Shown piece by piece: positions 45,465-53,910 of a stretch of 64,000 bases of DNA. The DNA comes from Estrella lausannensis. Its GTDB lineage: Bacteria; Chlamydiota; Chlamydiia; Chlamydiales; Criblamydiaceae. Each line of letters opens with the position of its first letter. Position 1 is the first letter of the stretch. The DNA lies in contig NZ_CWGJ01000027.1 in assembly GCF_900000175.1 (NCBI RefSeq), positions 1-64,000 on the forward strand, in the 5' to 3' direction. A program made the position numbers and the translations under genes. Under the pieces are notes generated by a model. That model made no database searches and was not told the origin of the DNA. It saw only the letters and a program-made list of their open reading frames with translations.

Positions 45465-47044
45465 TCTCTCTTCTATCTCTGCTCGCGGCATTTTCTTTTT
45501 TTATCTACCGCAGGATGAAGAGGCTTTTACGCTACCTGCAGCAAGACGATTATATTCCTTCGAGATTCGTTCGATGGTTTGTTGAGAAAAAAGCTTTTGA
45601 TATGAGGGGATCGGCCGTCGCTCTTTGCGGAGGGGCGATATCCCTTTTGGGCTGGGAAGCCACCCCCTGGATGGCTTTAGGCTATCTGGTCATTGGACTC
45701 ATGGAGAATAACCCAGAGAAATCAGGGAAGATGCCGCTTAAAATGACAGCGAGGGCAAAGCGTATTTTATGGGTTGCCTCGGCCATGCCCGCCCTCTGTT
45801 TTGCGATGCTTCTTCTACTCTTTTATCGCTTCTTTCCTGCCTGGCCCGCAGCTCTTCTGATCAGCCAGGCGGTGCCTCTTTACCTTCTTGCAGCCGTGGC
45901 AGTTTTGAGCATTGACGAGACGAGGCGGCAGAGACGTTTTATGGAGGAGGCAAAGAAAAGGCTTCTTGACGTCAACCCCCTCGTGATCGGGATCACGGGA
46001 AGTTACGGTAAAACGACGACAAAACATTTTCTATCCAAGCTGATGCAGCAATCTCTGGGTCCTACGTTTTTTCCCGGAAAAGGCGTCAACACCCCCATGG
46101 GAATAACACGTGAGATCCGCGAGCGCCTGAAAGACCGCACTCCTTATGCGGTGGTGGAAATGGCGGCGTACGGGAAGGGATCTATCCATCGTTTAACCAA
46201 ACTGACTCCGCCCAGAGGGGCAATCTTAACAATTATCGGTAAAGCCCACCTGGAGAGGTTTGGCAGTCAGGAGATGATCCGCAAGACAAAGGCGGAGCTG
46301 GCAGAGGCAGTTCCGGAAGATGGCTTTTTGGTATTGAACGGTGACGATCCACTCTGCAGAAAAATTGGCTTGGAGAACCCTAAAAAGGCTGTCTTGTACT
46401 ATGGTTACAGTGAAGATCTCGGGCCTCTCGATTTAAAAATGACACTTCTAAAAAGCGGTGCCGCTGGCACGGAAGTGGAATTTCTTTGGAGGGGAAAACC
46501 CTATACGGCAACGGTTTCACTGCATGGCAAGCCCATCATCGCCAATCTCGGATCGGCCTTTTTGACTGTTTGCCACCTCGGTGCCGATCCTGCTTTTGTC
46601 ACTGCACTGCTTCCTCATCTTGAAGCGTACGATAACAGACTGCAGGTGCGCCGCGAGGGCGACATCACGGTCTTGCACGACGCTTACAACTCCAACCCGA
46701 GCGGCTTTAAAGCTGCTGTCGATGTGCTCGCTTCCGTTGACGGGAAGCGGCGTATTCTGATGACTCCGGGAATGATCGAACTGGCTGAAGAGCAGGAGAA
46801 AGAGAACGAAGAGGTTGCTTTTGCCTCCGCCAAAGTAGCTGATTTAGCGCTGATTGTCGGAGAGACAAACCGAGAGGCCCTCAAGAGAGGTCTTTTAAAA
46901 GGGGGCATGAGCCCGGAAAACATCCTCTTTTTTAAAGGGCGAGACGAAGCATTTCACTATCTGAAAGACAATAGGAAGGAGGGAGATGTTCTCTTAATCG
47001 AGAACGATCTTCTTGACCTTCATGAAGCTAAAGAAGCTTTTTAA
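45461..47044 (+). CDS. murF: MurF-type Mur ligase with N-terminal membrane domain
   Basis: MurF adds D-Ala-D-Ala to the UDP-MurNAc-tripeptide. The ligase part starts near residue 170 with the P-loop GITGSYGKTTTKHFL and contains EMAAYGKGSIHRL, LNGDDPLCRK and the MurF-type LHDAYNSNPSGFKAAVDVL. The first ~155 residues, absent from standard MurF, contain about four hydrophobic segments (1-17, 48-82, 103-128, 130-150). The protein is thus membrane-anchored and lacks the usual N-terminal uridine-binding domain. It is followed by ddl after 14 nt, so substrate supply and ligation are genetically linked. It may be a MurF paralogue rather than the only MurF. Confidence 0.85.
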   Translation: MISLLSLLAAFSFFIYRRMKRLLRYLQQDDYIPSRFVRWFVEKKAFDMRGSAVALCGGAISLLGWEATPWMALGYLVIGLMENNPEKSGKMPLKMTARAKRILWVASAMPALCFAMLLLLFYRFFPAWPAALLISQAVPLYLLAAVAVLSIDETRRQRRFMEEAKKRLLDVNPLVIGITGSYGKTTTKHFLSKLMQQSLGPTFFPGKGVNTPMGITREIRERLKDRTPYAVVEMAAYGKGSIHRLTKLTPPRGAILTIIGKAHLERFGSQEMIRKTKAELAEAVPEDGFLVLNGDDPLCRKIGLENPKKAVLYYGYSEDLGPLDLKMTLLKSGAAGTEVEFLWRGKPYTATVSLHGKPIIANLGSAFLTVCHLGADPAFVTALLPHLEAYDNRLQVRREGDITVLHDAYNSNPSGFKAAVDVLASVDGKRRILMTPGMIELAEEQEKENEEVAFASAKVADLALIVGETNREALKRGLLKGGMSPENILFFKGRDEAFHYLKDNRKEGDVLLIENDLLDLHEAKEAF

Positions 47045-47058
47045 CGACCGGGTGCACC

Positions 47059-48249
47059 ATGGCTAAACGTAAATGCATCGCCGTAATGTATGGCGGCAGA
47101 TCTTCCGAGCATGAGATATCCATTATCACCGCGCTCCAATCGATGCAGGCTATCGACCCCCTATCCTACGAGGTAATTCCTGTGTATCTTGCCTTGGATG
47201 GTAAGTGGTATACCGGAGAGGGGCTTTACGATAAAAAAACCTACACCCGGTTCGATGCGGAGAAGAAAAAGCTGAGGGAGATCCTGCTTCCGGCAGATCC
47301 CTCCATTCGCGGATTTGTTCCTGTCGAGGGGGGAGTCGTTTCCTTGACCAAACCGTTTCGGCCTGACGCCTGCCTGTTGGCGTTCCACGGGCAATATGGC
47401 GAAGACGGCTGCGTTCAAGGGCTGCTTGAGCTAGCTTCCATTCCCTATACCGGCTGCCAGGTCATGGCCTCTTCCGTGGCGATGAATAAGACAGTGTGCA
47501 AAAAGGTGGCGCAGGCAGAGGGAATTCCAACTCTTCCCTATGTGGAAGTCAAACGGCAGGCGGCGGTAAAGGATATTTGCAAGCTTGCTAAGGAGGTCGA
47601 GGACCGCTTGGGGAAAGATTCCTATCCCTACTTTGTGAAACCTGTGCATTTAGGTTCTTCGATCGGCATATCCAAAGCCGGCCATCTGGAGGCTTTAAAG
47701 GTCTCTCTGGCCAAAGCGCTTCAGTATGATGAAAAGGCTCTGGTGGAGCCTTGCGTTACCAACATCATGGAAATCAACGTAGCTGTGCTGGACACAAACC
47801 CCATCCGCACTTCGGTGGTGGAGATCCCTTTGTCATCGGGCGGGGCCTTGAGCTATGAGGATAAGTATATGCGGGGGGGATCGAAAACATCGGCGGCAAG
47901 TCAGGGGATGGCCTCGTTGCAGAGAGTGATCGACCCGGTTGACCTCTCATGCGAGATCAAACGCCGCGCACAAGATTTTGCCGCCCGGTTTTATGAATCA
48001 ATCGGAGCCAAAGGGATCGCCCGGCTCGACTTTATCTTGGATTTAAACAGCGACACTCTCTACTTCAACGAGATCAACCCGATTCCCGGCTCTCTCTCGT
48101 TTTATCTTTGGGAGAAGTCAGAGCCCAGAATGCTCTATCCGGACCTGATCCACCACCTGATCGAATCGGCGCTCTCGGGCGCTGCTGCCAAAGATTGCCT
48201 GGTTCCGCTAGTTGGTTTCAAAGCGCTTAAGTATACCGAAACAAATTGA
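47059..48249 (+). CDS. ddl: D-alanine--D-alanine ligase
   Basis: Ddl makes the D-Ala-D-Ala dipeptide used by MurF. The 396-residue ATP-grasp protein has AVMYGGRSSEHEISIITALQ at the N-terminus, AFHGQYGEDGCVQGLLEL, FVKPVHLGSSIGISKA and the metal-binding FNEINPIPGSLSFYLW. The last five residues (YTETN) and the stop codon are encoded by the left end of an inserted 164-bp repeat, so the native C-terminus was altered. Confidence 0.95.
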   Translation: MAKRKCIAVMYGGRSSEHEISIITALQSMQAIDPLSYEVIPVYLALDGKWYTGEGLYDKKTYTRFDAEKKKLREILLPADPSIRGFVPVEGGVVSLTKPFRPDACLLAFHGQYGEDGCVQGLLELASIPYTGCQVMASSVAMNKTVCKKVAQAEGIPTLPYVEVKRQAAVKDICKLAKEVEDRLGKDSYPYFVKPVHLGSSIGISKAGHLEALKVSLAKALQYDEKALVEPCVTNIMEINVAVLDTNPIRTSVVEIPLSSGGALSYEDKYMRGGSKTSAASQGMASLQRVIDPVDLSCEIKRRAQDFAARFYESIGAKGIARLDFILDLNSDTLYFNEINPIPGSLSFYLWEKSEPRMLYPDLIHHLIESALSGAAAKDCLVPLVGFKALKYTETN

Positions 48250-48395
48250 AGAATTGGTCTTTGGCTTCGTCGGGTTTACTTAAGAATTTTCGTTCTCACT
48301 CGCGCCTTGCCTCTCGGCAATGGTCGCTCGCTCTGGACAAAAATTCTTAAGGCCCTCCTGGCCAAATTTCCAATTCTTCAAGTTGTTGCGGTATA
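48232..48395. repeat. 164-bp MITE-like palindromic element, copy 1
   Basis: The ends are TATACCGAAACAAATTGAAG and, from the other side, TATACCGCAACAACTTGAAG. Nested inverted pairs follow (GAAGAATTGG / CCAATTCTTC; CTTAAGAATTTT / AAAATTCTTAAG). It shares about 97% identity with 58118-58282. The TA border and palindromic form suit a non-autonomous Tc1/mariner-IS630 type element. It supplies the ddl stop codon. Confidence 0.9.
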
Positions 48396-48462
48396 GCTTT
48401 TCGCTTTTCCCGAAAGAGGCCGGAGGTGACGCCCTCCGGCCCTGTCATCCAAAGAATTGGCT

Positions 48463-48813
48463 CTATACTCTCTCTCTTGTGAACTGATCGAAAGCAAGCA
48501 AAGCATCGGCGGCATACATCAGAGAAGGGCCTCCTCCCATATAGATGGCCATGCCGAGCACCTCTGCTACTTCTTCCCGTGACGCGCCGAGACGCGCGAG
48601 AGCTTTGGCGTGATAGCCCAGACACCCATCGCATCGTGCAGCGACGCCGAGCGCAAGCGCGATCATCTCTTTAGTTTTTTCATCGAGCACCTTGGTCGTC
48701 GTCGCTGATCTTGCCATAGTGGTGAAACCGGCCATGGTGTCGGGTATCAGTTTGTGCAGCTCTTTGCTGTAGGCGCTGATATCTCCTATAATCGACTTAT
48801 AATCTTTGGTCAT
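48463..48813 (-). CDS. AhpD/carboxymuconolactone decarboxylase-family protein
   Basis: This 116-residue helical protein has the redox CxxC-plus-His motif in ARCDGCLGYHAKALARLGAS, typical of AhpD-like peroxidase partners. The family reduces peroxides or acts as a disulfide reductase. It lies on the same strand as tauE and the rhodanese gene, after a family 1 repeat, so it may belong to the same redox/sulfur response. The stop codon lies 67 bp beyond the ddl-side repeat. Confidence 0.87.
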   Translation of the reverse strand: MTKDYKSIIGDISAYSKELHKLIPDTMAGFTTMARSATTTKVLDEKTKEMIALALGVAARCDGCLGYHAKALARLGASREEVAEVLGMAIYMGGGPSLMYAADALLAFDQFTRERV

Positions 48814-48877
48814 CTTAGTCTCCTTGTACAGGCTTGATGTTACAGAATCACTGAGTAGTCTAAGCTTTCATGGCTTT

Positions 48878-49040
48878 TATACCGGAAGTATCTCAAAACT
48901 TGGGATTTTGGCTTTGAGAAAGCCTCGGGATTGAATGATCGTAAGTCACCTCATATTTCTAATATTAGGTGGCTTACGATCATTCAATCGCGAGAGCTTT
49001 CTCTTTGCCAAAAACCAAATTTTGAGAGACTTTCGGTATA
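48878..49040. repeat. Family 1 palindromic repeat, longest copy
   Basis: This 163-bp near-perfect palindrome starts TATACCGGAAGTATCTCAAA and ends TTTTGAGAGACTTTCGGTAT. The central arms (GATTGAATGATCGTAAGTCA and CCTC) are perfectly repeated in inverted form around ATATTTCTAATATTA. As RNA it would fold into a hairpin of roughly 75 bp. It separates tauE from the AhpD-like gene. Confidence 0.92.
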
Positions 49041-49058
49041 GTCTATGTTCAGCACTTG

Positions 49059-49823
49059 TTACAAAAATATGTCGATCAACATGAAAATGGCGAGAGAGGC
49101 TGTCACTGAAGCAAATAGGACCCGGGTGATTTGATCCGGCAGCCTGTTAATCACAGAGGTGCCGATTAGGAGGCCGAGGGCGCCACCGAGAATAAATGGG
49201 ATCAGTGCTCCAATATCCAGCGTTGCACTTTCGATCAGATGCCCGGCCAAAGAGGTCAGAGAGATCATTGCGATACTGGCCAGGGATGTACCGACCGCGG
49301 TGGCGTAGGGCATGGCGAAGATTAAGTTTAAGAAGGGGACGATAATAAAACCGCCGCCGACGCCAAAAAAACCTGCCATAATGCCGGAAATGGCGCCGCC
49401 GATGTTGATTAACAGCAGAGTTGAAAGCCTCGTGCGTTTACCGGGAGGTTTAGTTGTGAGAAAAGAAGCGGGCCGAAGCATTGACCAGGCAGCTACCAGC
49501 ATGAGCAAGGCAAACAATCCCACTCGGAAAGTTTCGTTGACCTCTGATGTCAATCCCACGGTTATCGGCGACACGATCATACCTGCCAGAGAAAACTGAA
49601 ACGCCGCGACCCAGTTTACCTTTTGATCCAGGGTCTGTCTAATCGCTCCGAAGGCCGCTATGCAGGCAACGACTAACAAGGAAATGACAAGCGCTTGCTG
49701 CACGGGCATTTTGGCGCCATAAACGAGGAGCGGGATGGCCAAAATAGACCCGCCGCTCCCCGTCAGTCCAAGTGAGAGGCCGATTAAAGCGCCATACCCG
49801 ACTAGCGATAGATCAAAGCCCAT
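49059..49823 (-). CDS. TauE/SafE-family sulfite exporter-like membrane protein
   Basis: This 254-residue protein has about eight TM segments and the TauE repeats IGLSLGLTGSGGSILAIPLL and IMAGFFGVGGGFIIVPFLNL. Members export sulfite, sulfoacetate or other sulfur anions; in rhodanese-linked operons they are thought to clear sulfite or thiosulfate. The gene starts 9 nt after the rhodanese gene. Confidence 0.92.
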   Translation of the reverse strand: MGFDLSLVGYGALIGLSLGLTGSGGSILAIPLLVYGAKMPVQQALVISLLVVACIAAFGAIRQTLDQKVNWVAAFQFSLAGMIVSPITVGLTSEVNETFRVGLFALLMLVAAWSMLRPASFLTTKPPGKRTRLSTLLLINIGGAISGIMAGFFGVGGGFIIVPFLNLIFAMPYATAVGTSLASIAMISLTSLAGHLIESATLDIGALIPFILGGALGLLIGTSVINRLPDQITRVLFASVTASLAIFMLIDIFL

Positions 49824-49832
49824 GCTTGTTTC

Positions 49833-50498
49833 CTATTTTCGTCTGTTTGAAATTTGGCAGCTATCTCCTTTTAAGGGGGCTCCCTCCGGGGCATGACAGG
49901 TGCTTTTCACCGGAAAAGAACAGCAAGAAGGCCCCTCTGTTTGCTTTTCTTTCCTGTTCCAGGGCGCTTTGGCAAGGAGCAGACCCATGCCGCAACTATC
50001 TGTCAATCCTGCAAAAACCAGTCCGCCTCCGACAAAAAGAGGGATGAGGGTAAAGAGCGGGTTAATCAGCAACCCCAGAGCGGAACCCGTCAGGGTGAGT
50101 AGACCCGCTGCAATGCGCACTTGGCGCTCCAGAGATATCGGGCGCTTATAGGAGGAAATTTTGTTTCCGTAGCCTTTGATGGGATGCCCAAATTCTTCGC
50201 AGGCGATAATCCCACCCTCAATGACCTTCACATTGCTGTATCCGGAGGCAACAAACGCCTGTGCCGCTTGGCTGGCGCGTTTGCCGCTGCGGCAGAGAAT
50301 GTAGACAGCGGCATCGTGGGCAAGTCCGTGTCTTTTCATGAAATCACTTGGGTTTAATTCGTCTACCGGGACGAGCACGTGCTCGAAGCCTATGTGCTTT
50401 TCATCATGCTCCACTCGGGTGCGTACGTCCAGGATGATTTCGTTTTTGAAGTCTACGGGATGGAGGCTTTCGGGGCCGACGGTTGAAAAACTTTCCAT
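49833..50498 (-). CDS. Rhodanese-domain protein with C-terminal DUF2892-like membrane segment
   Basis: This 221-residue protein has an N-terminal rhodanese domain (about 8-105) with active Cys in YILCRSGKRASQAA. A two-TM hairpin follows (about 130-175: IAAGLLTLTGSALGLLINPL, LFVGGGLVFAGLTDSCGMGL), then a Cys-rich tail (about 185-221). Rhodaneses carry persulfide sulfur. It is the first gene of the minus-strand operon, divergent from an ArsR-type regulator. Confidence 0.9.
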   Translation of the reverse strand: MESFSTVGPESLHPVDFKNEIILDVRTRVEHDEKHIGFEHVLVPVDELNPSDFMKRHGLAHDAAVYILCRSGKRASQAAQAFVASGYSNVKVIEGGIIACEEFGHPIKGYGNKISSYKRPISLERQVRIAAGLLTLTGSALGLLINPLFTLIPLFVGGGLVFAGLTDSCGMGLLLAKAPWNRKEKQTEGPSCCSFPVKSTCHAPEGAPLKGDSCQISNRRK

Positions 50499-50534
50499 AA
50501 AATCTCCCTTGGGTTTGCTTAGTAGTTCTTGATG

Positions 50535-50556
50535 TTATAATATCATTATATTATAA
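50535..50556. promoter_or_regulatory. Palindromic operator in the rhodanese/ArsR divergent region
   Basis: TTATAATA / TATTATAA with a 6-nt spacer lies in an AT-only stretch between the two divergent genes. ArsR-type repressors bind such symmetric AT-rich sites at their own promoters. Extra half-sites (TAATGTAATATA) follow to 50569. Confidence 0.6.
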
Positions 50557-50584
50557 TAATGTAATATAGTCAAGGAGGGGGATT

Positions 50585-50878
50585 ATGGAGAGCAAAAAAG
50601 AGAAGCTGGACGGGCTGCTCAAGCAGCTTGCGCACCCGGTCCGGTTATCAATTTTGTGCAATTTAGCGCGGAAAGGCGAGATGAGCGTCTCGGAAATCGT
50701 CGAAGCAGAGGGTGGCGCAGCGAGTCAGTCGCAGGTGTCGCAGTTCCTTGGCAGGATGCGCAGTGAAGGTTTGGTTAAAACGCACAAGGAGGGGCAAACG
50801 GTCAATTATAGTATTGATTCGCCTAAAGCTAAAAAGGTGGTGGAAGCTCTGTACGCGATATACTGCGGAACGAATTGA
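50585..50878 (+). CDS. ArsR-family winged-helix repressor (BigR/SqrR-like by context)
   Basis: This 97-residue protein has the ArsR helix-turn-helix: LAHPVRLSILCNLARKGEMS, then SQSQVSQFLGRMRSEGLVKT. It has a Cys in ILCNL and another near the C-terminus (IYCGTN); sulfide sensors of the BigR/SqrR type use two Cys, but their spacing cannot be verified here. Its divergent rhodanese-TauE target operon supports sulfide or persulfide sensing. RBS GGAGGGGG precedes ATG 50585. Confidence 0.85.
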   Translation: MESKKEKLDGLLKQLAHPVRLSILCNLARKGEMSVSEIVEAEGGAASQSQVSQFLGRMRSEGLVKTHKEGQTVNYSIDSPKAKKVVEALYAIYCGTN

Positions 50879-50960
50879 CGGCCGCTCAGCTGATTTTGGC
50901 GATCTAACTGATGCGGTTTCTGGCAGAGACTCAAATCGAACACTTTGTCTCCAAAAAAAA

Positions 50961-50983
50961 AGCCCGGCTCTAAAGCCGGGCTT
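50961..50983 (-). terminator. Intrinsic terminator of pnp
   Basis: AGCCCGGCT / AGCCGGGCT with a short loop is followed on the minus strand by a run of nine T. It lies 8 nt beyond the pnp stop codon. It could also stop the plus-strand ArsR transcript. Confidence 0.88.
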
Positions 50984-50990
50984 TTGACAT

Positions 50991-53093
50991 TTAGGCGCTC
51001 GCCTGCGGCAGCGTTGCCTTGCGGCTTAGCTTAACTTGGCCGCGGTCATTGATTTCCAACACCTTCACATGGACGGTGTCTCCTTCTTTCACGACATCCG
51101 TCATGTTCTTAATGCGGAAGTTGTCAAATTCAGAGATGTGGCAGAGGCCTTCTTTACCGGGAAGGATCTCGACGAAAGCGCCGAAAGCGACCACAGAAGT
51201 GACTTTGCCTTCATAGACCTTGCCGACTTCTGCTTCGGACGTAATGCCCAAGATGATCGCTTTGGCTTTTTCGATCTGTTCGAAGTTGGGCGAGGTGATG
51301 GAGATGATGCCATCATCGTTGATATCGATTTCAACGCCTGTCTGCTCAATGATCGCACGGATCTGTTTGCCGCCGGGACCGATGACCTCGCCGATCTTGC
51401 TCTGCTTAATCTTGAGCGTTTCGATACGAGGCGCATGCTTGGACATCTGCTTTGGAGCAGGGGATGCTTGCATCATCTTCTCCAGGATGTGGAGTCGGCC
51501 TTCCTTGGCTTGGTTCAGCGCGTGCTTCATGATATCGATGGTGATACCTTCGACTTTGATATCCATCTGGAAGGCAGAGATACCCTCTTTGTCACCGGTG
51601 ATTTTAAAATCCATGTCGCCGAGCGCATCTTCGATTCCTAAGATGTCGGAGAGGATGGTGAACTTGCCTTCCTCTAAAATGAGGCCCATTGCGATCCCGG
51701 ACACCGGACGGGTGACAGGAACGCCGGCATCCATCATCGACAGGCAGCCGCCGCCGACGGAAGCCATGGACGAGGAGCCGTTGGATTCGGTGATGTTCGA
51801 TTCCAGGCGGATGACGTAGGGGAATTTTTCCTTCTCGGGGAGTATTGCCCTTAGAGCTCTTTCCGCCAGCTTGCCGTGGCCGACTTCACGTCGTCCCGGT
51901 GGGCCGACGCGGCCGACCTCTCCAACGGAGAAGGGGGGGAAGAAGTAGTGTAAGTAGAACCTGTCGGCATCTTCGCCCTCAAGGCTCTCGGTACGCTGAG
52001 CCATTGTTTCGCCGCCGAGTGTGCAGACAGCGACGGACTGGGTTTCGCCGCGTGTGAAGACGGCGCTGCCGTGCGTTCTTGGAAGGTAGGACATCGCGAT
52101 ATCGATCGCTCTGATGTCTTTGACGCCTCTTCCATCGCTGCGGACGCCTTCTTCGAGAATCATCTTACGCATGATCGTGGATTCAAGCTCTTTCAAGGCT
52201 TTCTCTACCATGGAGGGGTCGTGAGCGGGTTTATCCTCTCCTTCCGGACAGAGCGTTTCCATGACTTGCTTTTTGATAGCTCCCTGAGCCTCTTCGCGCT
52301 CTTGCTTTTTGATGATGCGGAGAGCGGAAAGCAGCTTTTCTTTGGCGATCTTTTCAACAGCCTGGTGGGTCGCTTCCGGGATGACAAGCAGGATATCTTC
52401 TTTCATCTTGGGCTTGCCGATCTTGACTTGCCAGTCATGGATGGCGTGGCACTGTATGCGGATGGCTTCATGGCCGAGCTCGATGGCTTTCAACACTTCT
52501 TCTTCAGTCAGGAAGTCTGCGTAGCCTTCGATCATCAAGACAGCGTCTTCAGTACCGGCAAGCATCAGGTCGAGACGGGACTCTTGCATTTCCTGGATGG
52601 TCGGGTTGACAACGAATTCGCCTTTGATAAGACCTACCCTGGCGCCGGCAACCGGCTTGACGAGAGGGATGTCGGAGATGGCGAGTGCTGCGGATGCGGC
52701 TGTGATGGCGAGGGGATCGGGTGCTGTTACGCCATCGTAGGACCAGACGTAGCAGAGCAGCTGCACTTCATTGTAGAAGCCTTCCGGAAACATCGGTCTA
52801 ATGGGTCTGTCGATCAGTCGGCTGATCAGGATCTCTCTTTGCGAGAGTTTGCCTTGACGCTTGATGAATCCGCCCAGGGTTTTGCCTGCGGATGAGAAGT
52901 TTTCCTGATAGTCTACTCTGAGTGGTAAAAAGTCGGCGGAAGCCGCTTTCCCTGTAGCGCAAGCGGAACAAAATAGCAGGGTTTCGCCCGAGCGGACGAC
53001 GACAGAGCCGTTGGCTTGTCTGGCGATCATCCCGGTTTCGAAGCTGATCTTCTTTCCTGCGACTTCGATTTCCATCTGTTGTTTTTGAAACAT
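50991..53093 (-). CDS. pnp: Polyribonucleotide nucleotidyltransferase (PNPase)
   Basis: This 700-residue phosphorolytic 3'-5' exonuclease has two RNase PH domains (AGKTLGGFIKRQGKLSQREI; GMALGLI-like SGIAMGLILEEGKF with DFKITGDKEGISAFQMDIKV), a KH domain (KIGEVIGPGGKQIRAIIEQT) and an S1 domain (AFGAFVEILPGKEGLCHISE). Length is normal. It lies downstream of rpsO on the same strand, the common bacterial and chlamydial order. Confidence 0.97.
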   Translation of the reverse strand: MFQKQQMEIEVAGKKISFETGMIARQANGSVVVRSGETLLFCSACATGKAASADFLPLRVDYQENFSSAGKTLGGFIKRQGKLSQREILISRLIDRPIRPMFPEGFYNEVQLLCYVWSYDGVTAPDPLAITAASAALAISDIPLVKPVAGARVGLIKGEFVVNPTIQEMQESRLDLMLAGTEDAVLMIEGYADFLTEEEVLKAIELGHEAIRIQCHAIHDWQVKIGKPKMKEDILLVIPEATHQAVEKIAKEKLLSALRIIKKQEREEAQGAIKKQVMETLCPEGEDKPAHDPSMVEKALKELESTIMRKMILEEGVRSDGRGVKDIRAIDIAMSYLPRTHGSAVFTRGETQSVAVCTLGGETMAQRTESLEGEDADRFYLHYFFPPFSVGEVGRVGPPGRREVGHGKLAERALRAILPEKEKFPYVIRLESNITESNGSSSMASVGGGCLSMMDAGVPVTRPVSGIAMGLILEEGKFTILSDILGIEDALGDMDFKITGDKEGISAFQMDIKVEGITIDIMKHALNQAKEGRLHILEKMMQASPAPKQMSKHAPRIETLKIKQSKIGEVIGPGGKQIRAIIEQTGVEIDINDDGIISITSPNFEQIEKAKAIILGITSEAEVGKVYEGKVTSVVAFGAFVEILPGKEGLCHISEFDNFRIKNMTDVVKEGDTVHVKVLEINDRGQVKLSRKATLPQASA

Positions 53094-53441
53094 GAGTTAT
53101 CCTTTGTTTAGCAATTTCAGTTGTGTGCAGGGAAGCTTACAAGACTGTCTGCAAACTGTAATCTAACGCTTTGTATGCTGATTTCAGTTAAGGCTTGTTT
53201 AGCCTTTATGAGAGGGAGAGTGGAGAATAGAATTCAGAAAGCAAGCCTCGATCATCCTGTCCAAGCCGGGTTTCTGATTTCTATTGACTCCGCAGTCGGC
53301 TTTGATCGCCTTCCGCTTTGTTTCCCGCTCGCTTTCCCTACAAGTTTAAAAACGGATTGTAACCCGTTTAGTGTGCGGCAACTATCAGCAAAATCCAGGG
53401 GATCCTGTGTTTTGTCGCTGACCGTTAGCCTCTTAAATAAC
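53094..53441. other. rpsO-pnp spacer
   Basis: About 350 bp between the rpsO terminator and the pnp start. No gene is supported; a 146-codon plus-strand frame across this region runs into rpsO antisense and has no domain. In enteric bacteria this spacer carries PNPase autoregulatory hairpins; none was clearly recognised here. Confidence 0.35.
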
Positions 53442-53465
53442 AAAGGCAGCTATGCAGCTGCCTTT
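53442..53465 (-). terminator. Stem-loop terminator of rpsO
   Basis: AAAGGCAGC / GCTGCCTTT with a 6-nt centre is followed on the minus strand by TTTGTTATTT. It lies about 25 nt beyond the rpsO stop. Confidence 0.78.
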
Positions 53466-53489
53466 TTCTTTCGCTTTCGCCTCTTAATA

Positions 53490-53759
53490 TCAGCGACGCA
53501 GCTTCAGTTTGGTAATCAGCGACTGATAACGCACCGTATCTGTCGAGTTGAGGTAGTCTAAAAGACGTCGTCTCTGGCCGACAAGCTTCAAAAGTGCGAG
53601 CCTTGACGCGTGGTCTTTTGGCGAGCGCTTCAGGTGCTCTGTCAATTCAGCGATGCGTTCGGTCAGAATGGCGATTTGCACATCAGCAGATCCAGTATCT
53701 TTTTCGTGAAGCTGGAACTTTTTTGTGATCTCTTCTTTTGTTCCTTTATCTAGAGACAT
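53490..53759 (-). CDS. rpsO: 30S ribosomal protein S15
   Basis: This 89-residue protein has the S15 signature: [22 protein letters not shown], split here as [16 protein letters not shown] and [20 protein letters not shown], then [13 protein letters not shown]15 binds 16S rRNA early in 30S assembly. It is followed by pnp, as in Chlamydia. Confidence 0.97.
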   Translation of the reverse strand: MSLDKGTKEEITKKFQLHEKDTGSADVQIAILTERIAELTEHLKRSPKDHASRLALLKLVGQRRRLLDYLNSTDTVRYQSLITKLKLRR

Positions 53760-53910
53760 TCAGCGAATCCCCCTTCCTGAGATTTTGGACAATTTTTAGA
53801 CAAATTGTCTTGGTTTGTATTGTTTTTATAAGGATTTTATTAAGATTATAGCACATGGCCATTTATTCGGCAAGGAAAGGAGCTGTAGAGAGCGCCTGTA
53901 TGCGCCTTGG

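Noticed and set aside
48232-49040. CRISPR-like or tandem array interpretation of the repeats
   Set aside because: Copies are dispersed, palindromic and unequal in length, with no regular spacers and no cas genes in the window.
50879-50960. Possible tRNA-like segment after the ArsR gene
   Set aside because: A short T-arm-like string (CTCAAATCGAAC) is present, but acceptor and anticodon stems cannot be formed.
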